From contig VAFM01000001.1 of assembly GCA_005768725.1 (NCBI GenBank), forward strand, positions 434,001 to 498,000: DNA of 64,000 bases, written 5' to 3'. Under the pieces are notes generated by a model. That model did not search any database, was not told the origin of the DNA, and worked only from the letters and a program-made list of their open reading frames with translations. The position numbers and the translations under genes were made by a program. Source of the DNA: Blastochloris viridis (GTDB lineage: Bacteria; Pseudomonadota; Alphaproteobacteria; UBA2136; UBA6156). Each line of letters begins with the position of its first letter. Within the stretch, counting starts at the first letter, position 1. Shown piece after piece: positions 16,515 through 25,626 of this stretch.

Positions 16515-17003
16515 TTAGCGGTACTGGGCGTCGCGCTTGAGGCGCTCGGCGAGGGTTGGTTCCAGCTTGTCGCCGTTGGCGAGGAGGATATCCTTGGTGT
16601 AGAGCAGCTTTTTGCGGTCTTCGGCGGAGAAATCCATGTTCGGACCTTCGACAATCGCGTCGACCGGGCAGGCTTCTTCGCACAGGCCGCAGTAGATGCA
16701 CTTCACCATGTCGATATCGTAACGCGTGGTACGGCGTGAGCCGTCAATGCGCGGTTCGGCCTCGATGGTAATGGCTTGGGCGGGGCAGATGGCTTCGCAC
16801 AGTTTGCAGGCGATACAGCGCTCTTCGCCGTTCGGGTAGCGGCGCAGCGCGTGCTCACCGCGGAAACGCGGGGAAATCGGAGTGCTCTCGAACGGATAGA
16901 GAATCGTGAACTTCTTGGCGAAGAGCATTTTGAAAGTCAGCGCGAAGCCCTTGATCATGTCGATCAGGAAGAACTGGCGGACGATGCGGACGGTGTTTTT
17001 CAT
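16515..17003 (-). CDS. nuoI: NADH-quinone oxidoreductase subunit I
   Basis: Predicted 162-residue peripheral-arm subunit that carries clusters N6a and N6b. Two 4Fe-4S motifs are seen: CIACKLCEAICPAQAI and CIYCGLCEEACPVDAI. The length fits the alphaproteobacterial/mitochondrial TYKY form. The nuoI-nuoH spacing is 18 bases. Confidence 0.98.
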   Translation of the reverse strand: MKNTVRIVRQFFLIDMIKGFALTFKMLFAKKFTILYPFESTPISPRFRGEHALRRYPNGEERCIACKLCEAICPAQAITIEAEPRIDGSRRTTRYDIDMVKCIYCGLCEEACPVDAIVEGPNMDFSAEDRKKLLYTKDILLANGDKLEPTLAERLKRDAQYR

Positions 17004-17021
17004 ATTGGACTCTTTATATCT

Positions 17022-18077
17022 TTAGGCGGCCAGATTTCCGAGAAGTTTTACAGCGATTGCCGTAATAATCAGCCATGCGAAGGACAGCGGCAGGAAGATC
17101 TTCCAGCCAAGGCGCATCAGTTGGTCGTAGCGGTAACGGGGTAATGTTCCGCGGGCCCAGACCATGAAGAACAGGATGGCGATGATCTTCAGCAGCAGCC
17201 AGAACGTACCGGGAATCCAGTTGAGCGGGGCGATATCCAATGGAGGCAGCCAGCCGCCGAGGAAGAGGATGGCGGTGAAGGCCGACATGGTGATCATCGC
17301 GACGTATTCGCCAAGGAAGAACAGCGCAAAGCCCATGGCAGAGTATTCGGTGTTATAGCCGGCTACCAGCTCGGCTTCGGCTTCCGGAAGGTCGAACGGG
17401 TGGCGGTTGCACTCGGCCAGAATGGAGATGAGGAACATGATGAAGGCCGGGAATGCGGGGATGAAGAACCAGACGGTTTTCTGCGCATTCACGATGTCGG
17501 CAAGGTTCATGGAGCCAGCGAGCAGAATGACGGCGAGAACGATGAGACCCATGGAGACTTCGTAGGAAACCATCTGGGCGCCGGAACGTACGGCGCCGAG
17601 GAACGGGTATTTGGAATTGGAGGCCCAGCCCGCGAGCAGGATGCCGTACACTTCAATAGAGGTAACCGCCAGAATGAACATGACGCCGAGGTTGATGTTA
17701 GCCAGCACCATCAGGCTGCCGGTGAACGGGTTGATACCCAACGGCATAACCGCCCAGACCACCAGCACCGGAATAAACGCCAGCATCGGGGCGATGAGGA
17801 ACATCACCTTGTTGGAGGCGCCGGGGATGAAGGGCTCTTTGAACATCAGCTTCACGGCGTCGGCAATCGGTTGAAGCAAGCCGAACGGGCCGGTGTGCAT
17901 CGGGCCGTGGCGCAGGTGCATCCAGCCCAAAATCTTACGCTCAAACCACGTGGTGTAGGCCATGCCCAGCAAAACCGGCACGGCGATGACCAGAATGATG
18001 CCCAGCGTGGTGATGAGCATCAGGAAGTTCTCGAACGTGGCGAGCGTGGTGAAGTAGTTGGTAGCAAGCTCGAACAT
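17022..18077 (-). CDS. nuoH: NADH-quinone oxidoreductase subunit H
   Basis: Predicted 351-residue membrane subunit (ND1 homologue) with eight helices that forms the quinone chamber. Recognised by FERKILGWMHLRHGP, GLLQPIADAVKLMFKE and the charged loop NRHPFDLPEAEAELVAGYN. Starts two bases after the nuoG stop. Confidence 0.98.
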   Translation of the reverse strand: MFELATNYFTTLATFENFLMLITTLGIILVIAVPVLLGMAYTTWFERKILGWMHLRHGPMHTGPFGLLQPIADAVKLMFKEPFIPGASNKVMFLIAPMLAFIPVLVVWAVMPLGINPFTGSLMVLANINLGVMFILAVTSIEVYGILLAGWASNSKYPFLGAVRSGAQMVSYEVSMGLIVLAVILLAGSMNLADIVNAQKTVWFFIPAFPAFIMFLISILAECNRHPFDLPEAEAELVAGYNTEYSAMGFALFFLGEYVAMITMSAFTAILFLGGWLPPLDIAPLNWIPGTFWLLLKIIAILFFMVWARGTLPRYRYDQLMRLGWKIFLPLSFAWLIITAIAVKLLGNLAA

Positions 18078-18079
18078 GA

Positions 18080-20305
18080 TTAGGCGGCCTTGTTGGTCGG
18101 TTTTTTAGCTTTAACAGGTGCCAGCGGCGTGGGCGGTGTGCCGGTGGTGCCAAGGGTAGCCGCAGCCACTTCGGCCTGGCATTTGTGCATGGTGGGCGAC
18201 TGGCGCAGGTATTCCAGACGCAGGTAATAGTCGGTCACGACTGGCTGGAACGGACGAGCGGAGATTTCCATATCGGCGCTGCCAATCACGGTGGCGCGCG
18301 GCGTGATCTTGTTCCAGTTTTCGCCCTTATATGCCGGATGCGCGGCGGCGATAAGGCTACGCAGTTGGCTGAGGGTGTTGAACGGGAGTGCGTTGCCCAT
18401 ATCTTCGCTGAGTGCGCGGAAGATCTTCCAGTCTTCCTTGGCATTCAGCGGCGGTTGCACGGCGGCGTGAGCCAGTTGCACACGGCCTTCGGCGTTGGCG
18501 TACAGGCCGGATTTTTCGCTCCATGCGGCGGCCGGCAGAATGACATCGGCCTTGGCGGCGATGGAGGTCATGTGGGTGCCGATGTAAATCAGTGTCCCCT
18601 GCCCTTCGATATCATCCGGCAGAATGGTGTCTTCGCCATACACAATCAGGGTACCGGTTTTACCGTTGGCGAAGGATTTCAGAATAGCGGCGGTGTCGGA
18701 CTTGGGTGCTGCGGACTTGGCTTGCATATCCAGCGCGGTAATGCGGCCTGCGGTGGCAGCGAGAACATTAAGCCCGTTCCAGCCATCCTTTACCACACCC
18801 ACCTTCTTCGCGATCTTTTCGATCTGCGCGAGAATGGCGGCACCGTCGGCACGGGTGAGTACGCTGGCGGAGATGATGATGGCAGGCTTTTGCGCGTTCT
18901 TCAGCGTCTCGGCGAATTTGGATTTGCTGAAGGATTCCAGCGCTTCGGGGTCATTCCCGAGGTTCTGGTACGGGTAGGTCAGGTCCATATCGGCACCAAT
19001 GGCGGCAACAGGCACGCGACGCTTGAGGGCCGCGCGGCGGAGGCGGACATTAAGCAGTGGGGCTTCGAGGCGCGGATTGCAGCCGACGAGAAGTACGGCA
19101 TCGACGTTTTCGAATTCCACCAGCGGCGTATTGAAGGTGTAGAACTGATCGAGATGAGAACCGGCCGGACGGCAATCGTAGGCGCTGCCCTTGAGGACGG
19201 TTTCCATGAACATTTTAAAGCTCAGGGCATCTTCGGCGCTGGCCATGCTGCCGAGGATACCGGCGGTGGGTTTTTCCAACGCCGTTTTGGTGACGCTGAA
19301 GGCTTCAGGCCACGAGCAGGTTTGCAGCTCTTTACCGCGACGGATCATCGGTGCGGTCAGGCGGTTGGTGTTGAGTGCGTCGTAGCTAAAGCGGGCGGCG
19401 TCGGTCATCCACTCTTCGTTGATCGTGTTGTTCTCCTGCGGCTGGGTGCGGAGAACCTGACCGTGGCGGTTATCCACGGTTATCGGGGTACCGATGCCGT
19501 CGAGAATGTCGATGGAGTTGGTGCGCACAAGCTCCCATGGGCGGGCGGTATAGGCGTAGGGCTTGGAGGTAAGCGCACCGACCGGGCAGAGGTCGATCAT
19601 GTTACCCGAAAGTTCGGACTGGATCGCCTGTTCGACATAAGTGCCGACCTGCATGTTCTCGCCGCGGAAGGTGGCGCCCATTTCTTCAATACCTGCGATT
19701 TCGGTCGCAAAACGGATGCAGCGCGTGCAGTGGATGCAGCGGGTCATCACGGTTTTGATCTTGCTGCCGATGTCCTTGTCGTCTACGGCTCGTTTGAATT
19801 CGTGGAAGGCGGAGCGGTCTGACCCATAACCCAGCGAGAGGTCTTGCAGGGTGCATTCGCCACCCTGGTCGCAGATCGGGCAATCCAGCGGATGGTTGAT
19901 AAGCAGCAGCTCCATGGTGCCTTTGCGGGCGTTGATGGTGAGCGGGGAATCGGTCTTGATCTTCATACCTTCGGCAATCGGCCAGTGGCAGCTGGCGATA
20001 GGCTTGGGCATACCTTCGATCTCGACAAGGCACATGCGGCAGTTACCGGCAATGCTCAGGCGCTCGTGGTAGCAGAAGTGCGGAATTTCTTTTTGGGCCT
20101 GAGTGCAGGCCTGCATGACGGTGCTGCCTTTTTTGACGTGCAGCAGCTCGCCATCGACAAACACATTGAAGAAACCTTCCGGTGCCGCCGGCAGTGGAGC
20201 GGGTGCCTGCGTGGGCGTGGAGGCCGCCGGAACGGGGGCCACAGGCGCCTGTTTAGAGGTATCGGCTTTGGCGGTTTTGGTGACCGGGGGGCGTTTGTTA
20301 GTCAT
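18080..20305 (-). CDS. nuoG: NADH-quinone oxidoreductase subunit G
   Basis: Predicted 741-residue iron-sulfur subunit. Cluster motifs in order: 2Fe-2S HFCYHERLSIAGNCRMC with a later Cys, the HxxxCxxC-type CPICDQGGEC region, then TRCIHCTRCIRFA and IDLCPVGALTSKPY, followed by a molybdopterin-oxidoreductase-like domain. The first about 43 residues are a Pro/Ala/Thr-rich extension ahead of the ferredoxin fold, and the C-terminus is Lys/Pro-rich. The start overlaps the previous gene's end by 8 bases. Confidence 0.97.
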   Translation of the reverse strand: MTNKRPPVTKTAKADTSKQAPVAPVPAASTPTQAPAPLPAAPEGFFNVFVDGELLHVKKGSTVMQACTQAQKEIPHFCYHERLSIAGNCRMCLVEIEGMPKPIASCHWPIAEGMKIKTDSPLTINARKGTMELLLINHPLDCPICDQGGECTLQDLSLGYGSDRSAFHEFKRAVDDKDIGSKIKTVMTRCIHCTRCIRFATEIAGIEEMGATFRGENMQVGTYVEQAIQSELSGNMIDLCPVGALTSKPYAYTARPWELVRTNSIDILDGIGTPITVDNRHGQVLRTQPQENNTINEEWMTDAARFSYDALNTNRLTAPMIRRGKELQTCSWPEAFSVTKTALEKPTAGILGSMASAEDALSFKMFMETVLKGSAYDCRPAGSHLDQFYTFNTPLVEFENVDAVLLVGCNPRLEAPLLNVRLRRAALKRRVPVAAIGADMDLTYPYQNLGNDPEALESFSKSKFAETLKNAQKPAIIISASVLTRADGAAILAQIEKIAKKVGVVKDGWNGLNVLAATAGRITALDMQAKSAAPKSDTAAILKSFANGKTGTLIVYGEDTILPDDIEGQGTLIYIGTHMTSIAAKADVILPAAAWSEKSGLYANAEGRVQLAHAAVQPPLNAKEDWKIFRALSEDMGNALPFNTLSQLRSLIAAAHPAYKGENWNKITPRATVIGSADMEISARPFQPVVTDYYLRLEYLRQSPTMHKCQAEVAAATLGTTGTPPTPLAPVKAKKPTNKAA

Positions 20306-21014
20306 GTTTCGGCTCTTCGTTAAAGGCTTTCAGGTAATCGAGGGTGAGCATGGCGCTCAGTTCGTCCAGCTTCATGTTTTTGCAAGTGGAGGTTTGCGAT
20401 TTGCTCTCCAGGCACGTGCGGAAGTTTTTCAGCCACATTTCGTTCTTTTCGCGCGTCAGGCGGAAGGCGTGGTAGGCGGCGATGGCCGATACTTCTTTGT
20501 CGGTAAACGGGGTTTGCAGGTAGCGACCCACCAGAATAATGCTGCTTTGCGAGAGTGTGAATGCGCGCAGATAGGTCACGAAATTCTCGTTATCCGACTT
20601 GGATTGCGAGATGCTGGCGACCACTTTGTCCATGGTGATTTTGCAGATGTTGGGCACGCTCTGTTCGGTGCCGTCGAAGCGTTTGATGCAGTCGGCGTAA
20701 TCCGGCACCGGGATGGTCGGGTCGACCGTCATGGTGCTGGCGACGTAGCCCATCTGGGCGCGATACACCGCTAATAGCGACGGATTATCGGCAGTTGCCA
20801 CATTCCCCACACGCAGCGCGACCGGCAGCAGGTACTCGGCGTTCAGGCGGTCCATATGCACAAAGCGACGGGACTCTAATGGCGTAACCGGCTTAACCAG
20901 TTGCAACGGTTGCGCGATGCCTTGAGCCTGCACAGTTCCCGCCAGCACTGCAACGCCCAGCAGGGCCAGCAGGCCGAGAGCGCGAATACGGTGACGGAAG
21001 GTGGAGAGGTTCAT
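20298..21014 (-). CDS. Exported protein of unknown function between nuoF and nuoG
   Basis: Predicted 238-residue protein with a classical signal peptide (RHRIRALGLLALLGVAVLAG, cleavage near VQA-QG at about 31). The mature part is mainly helical and has four cysteines (DCIK, NICKI, TCLESK, STCKN). No family recognised. It overlaps nuoF (TAATG at 21014) and nuoG (8 bases), so it is co-translated with complex I genes. It could be an envelope factor carried by the operon rather than an enzyme subunit (inference). Confidence 0.65.
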   Translation of the reverse strand: MNLSTFRHRIRALGLLALLGVAVLAGTVQAQGIAQPLQLVKPVTPLESRRFVHMDRLNAEYLLPVALRVGNVATADNPSLLAVYRAQMGYVASTMTVDPTIPVPDYADCIKRFDGTEQSVPNICKITMDKVVASISQSKSDNENFVTYLRAFTLSQSSIILVGRYLQTPFTDKEVSAIAAYHAFRLTREKNEMWLKNFRTCLESKSQTSTCKNMKLDELSAMLTLDYLKAFNEEPKHD

Positions 21015-22330
21015 TAGGCTGCGCTTTGCTTGGCTTTAATGCGTTCTTCAAACAGGTGGCGGAAGTGCTTGAGCGTGCCCTGGGTTGGCCACATGGCGCC
21101 ATCGGCAAAGGCACAAATGGTGCGGCCTTCGATTTTCTTGGTCAGCGCATACAGCTGGTCAAGTTCATCTACGGTGCCGTCGCCCTGGCTCAGACGTTCC
21201 ATCAGACGGTGAACCCAGCCCACACCTTCGCGGCACGGGGTGCACTGGCCGCAGGATTCGTGATGGTAGAAGCCAGCGATGCGGGTCATCACGCGCAGGA
21301 CATCGACGTCCTTGTTCATCACCACAATTGCGGCGGTACCAAGGCCGGTGCCTTCGGCTTTGAGGGCATCGAAGTCCATCAGCACGCGGCTGGATTGCTC
21401 AGGATTGAGCATCGGTGTTGAGCTGCCGCCCGGGATGATGGCTTGCAGATTGTCCCAGCCGCCGATGACACCGCCGCAGTATTCGTCGATGAGTTCGCGC
21501 AGCGGAATCGACATGGGCGCTTCGACATTGCCCGGCTTGTTGACGCTGCCGGAAATGCTGAAAATTTTGGTGCCGGAGTTACCCGGACGGCCCCAGCGGG
21601 TGAACCATTCCAGATCGTGCTTGAGGATCGGCGGGACCTGGGCAATGGTTTCGACATTATTAATAGTGGTGGGGCAGCCATAGAGACCGAACCCGGCCGG
21701 GAACGGCGGTTTGAGGCGCGGCTGGCCTTTTTTGCCTTCCAGCGATTCCAGCAGCGCGGTTTCTTCTCCGCAGATATAGGCCCCTGCCCCAAGGTGCACA
21801 TGAATGTCGACATCGACACCGGTGCCGAGGATGTTCTTGCCGAGGAAACCGGCGGCGTAGGCTTCGTTAATGGCCTGCTGGAGGTGGGAGGATTCGTCGT
21901 AGTATTCGCCGCGCACGTAAATGTAGCCAACTTTGGCGTTGAGCGTGTAGCAGCCGACGATCATGCCCTCGACCAGCGTGTGCGGGTCGAAACGGAGAAT
22001 GTCGCGGTCCTTGCAGGTTCCGGGTTCGCCTTCGTCGGCATTGCAGACCAGATAGCTGGGCTTGGTCAAAGGAATGATCTTGCCGGATTCGTCAGCCTTC
22101 GGTTGCGGCATGAACGACCACTTCATACCAGTGGGGAAGCCTGCACCACCGCGGCCACGCAGCGACGAGGCCTTGAGCTTGTCGATGTGCTGCATCTGCG
22201 GGGTTTGCAGAAGTTCCTTCAGGCCCTTATAGCCGCCGCGCTTCTGGTAGCCTTTGATGCCCCAGTCGCCCGAGCCGTCGAGGTTCGGGAAGCATTTGTC
22301 TTCGGATTTAAGGCGGGGAAGAGTTGTCAT
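21014..22330 (-). CDS. nuoF: NADH-quinone oxidoreductase subunit F
   Basis: Predicted 438-residue NADH- and FMN-binding subunit with cluster N3. NADH site RGRGGAGFPTGMKWSF near residue 60, FMN-binding GAGAYICGEETALLESLEG, and the 4Fe-4S motif ESCGQCTPCREG with a distant Cys in TICAFADG. It accepts electrons from NADH and passes them to nuoE/nuoG. Confidence 0.98.
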   Translation of the reverse strand: MTTLPRLKSEDKCFPNLDGSGDWGIKGYQKRGGYKGLKELLQTPQMQHIDKLKASSLRGRGGAGFPTGMKWSFMPQPKADESGKIIPLTKPSYLVCNADEGEPGTCKDRDILRFDPHTLVEGMIVGCYTLNAKVGYIYVRGEYYDESSHLQQAINEAYAAGFLGKNILGTGVDVDIHVHLGAGAYICGEETALLESLEGKKGQPRLKPPFPAGFGLYGCPTTINNVETIAQVPPILKHDLEWFTRWGRPGNSGTKIFSISGSVNKPGNVEAPMSIPLRELIDEYCGGVIGGWDNLQAIIPGGSSTPMLNPEQSSRVLMDFDALKAEGTGLGTAAIVVMNKDVDVLRVMTRIAGFYHHESCGQCTPCREGVGWVHRLMERLSQGDGTVDELDQLYALTKKIEGRTICAFADGAMWPTQGTLKHFRHLFEERIKAKQSAA

Positions 22331-22335
22331 GATAC

Positions 22336-22626
22336 CTACTTATTCACAGGTGCAGTTTGGGGGTTACATTGGAAGAACAGTGTGTAATCGAGCGTGCGGC
22401 CGGGGGTCATTTCCTCGCGCAGCTTGGTGTAGTTCTGGCCGGTTTTGGCGCATTTGTCGGTGGCGCGGTCTATCACGCCCTGACGCACGCCCTTGACCGG
22501 CGACGACGGGCCCATGGAGTGGGTGATGCGGTAGGTGTTCGGGCCGATTTCCTGGATCCGGCCACCGAATTGGGAGCAACCTGCAACCGTTATCAGAAGA
22601 GCAAAAAGAGCGATGAATCTGAACAT
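22336..22626 (-). CDS. Small lipoprotein, paralogue of the one at 22958
   Basis: Predicted 96-residue protein. Lipobox VAGC after a hydrophobic signal (FRFIALFALLITVAGC). The mature part shares the pattern IG...TYRI......A..KC.K and a final FFQC with the lipoprotein at 22958. The start at 22626 is two bases after the mazG-like stop; the in-frame ATG at 22638 lies inside that gene. Function unknown; probably anchored to the inner or outer membrane. Confidence 0.7.
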   Translation of the reverse strand: MFRFIALFALLITVAGCSQFGGRIQEIGPNTYRITHSMGPSSPVKGVRQGVIDRATDKCAKTGQNYTKLREEMTPGRTLDYTLFFQCNPQTAPVNK

Positions 22627-22628
22627 GA

Positions 22629-22946
22629 CTATGCCCACTTCCGTTGTTCGTTCTTGGTTTCTTTTTCGACCAGTGCCTCGGCCAGATTAATACCGGTTTT
22701 ATTGGCGATGGCCAGCACGTACATCAGCACATCCGCCAGCTCTTCTGCCACATTCTGCGGTTTGGCGTCGTTGGCCATTTTGATACTGGTGTGATGCTTG
22801 CGGATAGCTTTGCAGAGCTCACCCACCTCTTCGGTCAGCAGCAGGCATTTGTCCTGAATGCTTTCCGACGCGAAGCCACGGCGCAGCTCAACTTCGGCCA
22901 CATAGGCCTGAAGCTGGGTGAGCGTGGATTGCGGGAGGTGATCCAT
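22629..22946 (-). CDS. MazG-like nucleotide pyrophosphohydrolase
   Basis: Predicted 105-residue all-alpha NTP-PPase domain protein. Metal-binding motifs LLLTEEVGELCKAIRK and VAEELADVLMYVLAIANK are intact, as in dimeric MazG-like and dCTPase-type enzymes. It would hydrolyse (d)NTPs to NMP and pyrophosphate. It is the second such enzyme in the nuo operon, from a different branch than the one at 16103. Confidence 0.88.
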   Translation of the reverse strand: MDHLPQSTLTQLQAYVAEVELRRGFASESIQDKCLLLTEEVGELCKAIRKHHTSIKMANDAKPQNVAEELADVLMYVLAIANKTGINLAEALVEKETKNEQRKWA

Positions 22947-22957
22947 GGCGGAATAAC

Positions 22958-23302
22958 TTACTCGGCAGCCGGTTGAGTATTTTCACGCTTAATGCGCTGG
23001 AAGTCGGTATCGCCACCCGTGAGGCACATGAAGTTGAGGTCGTAGTAGCGCTCGCCCGTGCCTTCTTCAATGCCGCTTTCTTCCTTGGTGATCATCACCT
23101 GACGAGTGTTCTTCTGGCAGGCGGCGTTGGCGAGGGTCAAGGCCTCTTGCTTGGCGGCCGAGGTGCTGCGCTCGGACAGGGTGCGTACGGTGTAGCTGTC
23201 TTTACCGATCTGCATGACAACGCCGCTATCCTTACCGCCGGCGAGGCTGGCACAACCGGCCAGAGCGACGAGTGCGAAAAGGGTGATGCGAGATGTTTTC
23301 AT
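22958..23302 (-). CDS. Small lipoprotein, paralogue of the one at 22336
   Basis: Predicted 114-residue protein with a lipobox LAGC (ITLFALVALAGC). Mature part has IGKDSYTVRT, ANAACQKN and DLNFMCL, in the same order as the lipoprotein at 22336. An upstream ATG at 23323 is possible, but 23302 is preceded by a purine-rich AGAAGAAAGAAG and gives a standard signal peptide. Lies between the mazG-like gene and nuoE. Confidence 0.7.
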   Translation of the reverse strand: MKTSRITLFALVALAGCASLAGGKDSGVVMQIGKDSYTVRTLSERSTSAAKQEALTLANAACQKNTRQVMITKEESGIEEGTGERYYDLNFMCLTGGDTDFQRIKRENTQPAAE

Positions 23303-23331
23303 GATGGTCTTCTTTCTTCTCAAAATGTGGA

Positions 23332-23979
23332 TTACGCACCGTACTTGCCGTTGTGGATGGGGTCGGCATCCTTGGTCGGCTCGGTGGAGCTAAACTTGGC
23401 GGGGTCTCCGCCCTTAGCTAGATGCTCGAGAATCTCTTTGGTCTTTTCGGCGGTCAGGTGGGTGTAGTAGTGGGTGCCGATCTGCATCATCGGGGCTTGG
23501 ACGCAGGCGCCCAGGCATTCGACTTCGGTGAGAGTAAACTGGCCGTCTTCGGAGGTTTCACCATTGTGTTCAATGCCGGACACATCCTTCACGGCGCTTA
23601 CGATAGCATCCGAGCCGCGAATAAGGCAGGCGCAGTTGGTGCAGACCTGCACATGGAATTTACCGACCGGCTTGAGGTTGAACATGGTGTAGAACGTGGC
23701 GACCTCGTACACACGGATGTACGGCAGGCTGAGGGTATCGGCCACCAGTTGCATGGCATCGACCGGCAGCCAGCCGCCGCACTTGCGCTGCGCCAGGTGC
23801 AGCAGCGGAATGGTGGCGCTGCGCTGGCGGTCGGCCGGGTATTTGGCGAGCGTTCGCTCAACAGCTTCCTGCTCCGCCTTGTTCCAGCTGAGGTTAAGGC
23901 CCAGAGCGTGCGGGGTTTGGCCCACTTCGGCAGCGTGGGTGGCGTTGGGGTCGATCTGGACAGTGCGAATGGTCGGCAT
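23332..23979 (-). CDS. nuoE: NADH-quinone oxidoreductase subunit E
   Basis: Predicted 215-residue thioredoxin-fold subunit with 2Fe-2S cluster N1a. Ligand pairs are CTNCAC (first and last Cys) and CLGAC. The helical N-terminal domain starts at about residue 30. The C-terminal about 25 residues are a charged tail. A 166-base gap with hairpins separates it from nuoD. Confidence 0.97.
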   Translation of the reverse strand: MPTIRTVQIDPNATHAAEVGQTPHALGLNLSWNKAEQEAVERTLAKYPADRQRSATIPLLHLAQRKCGGWLPVDAMQLVADTLSLPYIRVYEVATFYTMFNLKPVGKFHVQVCTNCACLIRGSDAIVSAVKDVSGIEHNGETSEDGQFTLTEVECLGACVQAPMMQIGTHYYTHLTAEKTKEILEHLAKGGDPAKFSSTEPTKDADPIHNGKYGA

Positions 23980-24037
23980 AACGATGCTTTCAGCGTATTT
24001 TTTTGCTTGTTATCTCTTAAACCAATTAGGGGCTTTT

Positions 24038-24132
24038 GGCAGCCCCCTTCCCCCCTTTTTCAGGCAATTTTCTCTGCGTTATGCCCGCTTGTGTGGCAGG
24101 GATGTTGAGGTGTTAGCCTAGCGAAAGCTAAC
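24038..24132 (-). promoter_or_regulatory. Hairpins in the nuoD-nuoE gap
   Basis: The gap 23980-24145 is the longest inside the operon. On the minus strand, after nuoD, hairpin GTTAGC/GCTAAC (24132-24113 region) is followed by a second hairpin GGGGCT/AGCCCC near 24055-24038 with a short AT run. They may attenuate transcription or stabilise the 3' end of the upstream message. Confidence 0.35.
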
Positions 24133-24145
24133 CCGCTTTTCCGGA

Positions 24146-25414
24146 CTAGCGGTCGATGTCGCCGAACACCACGTCGGTGGTACCGATGAGGGTGGTAACG
24201 TCGGCTAACAGGTGGCCTTTGCTCATGAAGTCGAGACCCTGCAAGTGCGCATAGCCGGGGGCGCGGACTTTGACGCGCCACGGCTTGGGACCATCGTCCG
24301 ACACCAGATATACGCCCATTTCGCCTTTGGGGGCTTCGATAGCCGCGTACACTTCGCCAGCAGGCACGTGGAAACCTTCGGTATAGTATTTGAAGTGGTG
24401 AATCAGCGCTTCCATGCTGGACTTCATGTCGTTACGCTTGGGCGGCGAGATCTTGAAGTTCTGAATCTTGCACGGTTGACCGGCAAGTTCACCTTCCAGC
24501 TTGGCCACGCATTGGCGGATAAGGCGGACGGACTGCTTCATCTCTTCCATGCGGCACAGGTAGCGGTCGTAGCAGTCGCCGTTCTGGCCGACCGGAATAT
24601 CGAAGTCGAGCTCGGCGTAACATTCGTACGGTTGCGACTTGCGGAGGTCCCATTCAATGCCGCTGCCGCGGAGCATCGGGCCGGTAAAGCCCCACTCCTG
24701 CGCCTCTTGCGGGCTGACCACACCGATACCGACGGTGCGCTGTTTCCAGATGCGGTTTTCATCCAGAAGAGTCTCCAGCATGGGGATGACGACCTTTTCG
24801 AAGTTGTCGTTCCATTTGGTGATCTTGTGGGTCAGGCCTTCCGGAAGATCGCGGTTGACGCCACCCGGACGGAAGTAGTTAGCGTGCATGCGTGCGCCGG
24901 ACACTTCTTCCGAAAAATCATAAAGATATTCACGCTCCTTAAAGCTATACAGCATCACCGCCATAGCGCCAATATCCAGTGCGTGGCAACCGATCCAGAG
25001 CAGGTGGTTGGCGATACGGGTGAGCTCGGAGAACATCACGCGGATGTATTGGGCACGGCGTGGGATTTCGATACCCAGCAGCTTTTCGGTGGCGAGGCAC
25101 CAGACGTGCTCCTGGCACATCATACTTACATAATCCATGCGGTCAAAATACGGCAGCGCCTGGATATACGTCTTGTTTTCAATCAGCTTTTCGGTACCGC
25201 GGTGGAGCAGACCAATGTGCGGGTCGGCTTTGGTAATCACCTCCCCTTCCATCTCCAGCACCAAGCGCAGCACCCCGTGGGCACTGGGGTGCTGCGGACC
25301 GAAGTTGAGGGTAAAGGGCTGTTCGCCCTCAGTACGGGTAGGTGCGACAACACTTTCAGAGAAGGTTGCGGTGATGGTTTGCTTTTCGGCGGTTTGGGCG
25401 GGGGATGCGGTCAT
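24146..25414 (-). CDS. nuoD: NADH-quinone oxidoreductase subunit D
   Basis: Predicted 422-residue 49-kDa subunit, which forms the quinone pocket with NuoB. Conserved NFGPQHPSAHGVLRLVLEM, HIGLLHRGTEKL and the C-terminal DVVFGDIDR are clear. An N-terminal Ala/Thr-rich extension of about 25 residues precedes the family core. Confidence 0.98.
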   Translation of the reverse strand: MTASPAQTAEKQTITATFSESVVAPTRTEGEQPFTLNFGPQHPSAHGVLRLVLEMEGEVITKADPHIGLLHRGTEKLIENKTYIQALPYFDRMDYVSMMCQEHVWCLATEKLLGIEIPRRAQYIRVMFSELTRIANHLLWIGCHALDIGAMAVMLYSFKEREYLYDFSEEVSGARMHANYFRPGGVNRDLPEGLTHKITKWNDNFEKVVIPMLETLLDENRIWKQRTVGIGVVSPQEAQEWGFTGPMLRGSGIEWDLRKSQPYECYAELDFDIPVGQNGDCYDRYLCRMEEMKQSVRLIRQCVAKLEGELAGQPCKIQNFKISPPKRNDMKSSMEALIHHFKYYTEGFHVPAGEVYAAIEAPKGEMGVYLVSDDGPKPWRVKVRAPGYAHLQGLDFMSKGHLLADVTTLIGTTDVVFGDIDR

Positions 25415-25426
25415 GGGATTCTCGGT

Positions 25427-25612
25427 TTAGGCGTTCTCTTTGTCTTCTTCGGCATCGAAAATACCGTGGAGGGTCTTTTCCAGTTCAGCGCGTCGCTGCT
25501 CGGCTTCTGCTTCGCTCATGCGCCCGGCTTCCACTTCTTTTTCAATAAAGTCTACCATCTCACGCACATCGTGCGGGAGCATTTTGCGGTAGGTGTTCCA
25601 GAAAATTCCCAT
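25427..25612 (-). CDS. Small charged protein (61 residues) between nuoC and nuoD
   Basis: Predicted 61-residue acidic, helical protein (MVDFIEKEVEAGRMSEAEAE). Clean 10-15 base spacing to both neighbours and a proper start support a real gene. No family recognised; it could be a complex I accessory or assembly factor, which is only inference from position. Confidence 0.6.
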   Translation of the reverse strand: MGIFWNTYRKMLPHDVREMVDFIEKEVEAGRMSEAEAEQRRAELEKTLHGIFDAEEDKENA

Positions 25613-25626
25613 AGATATTCCGTTGC

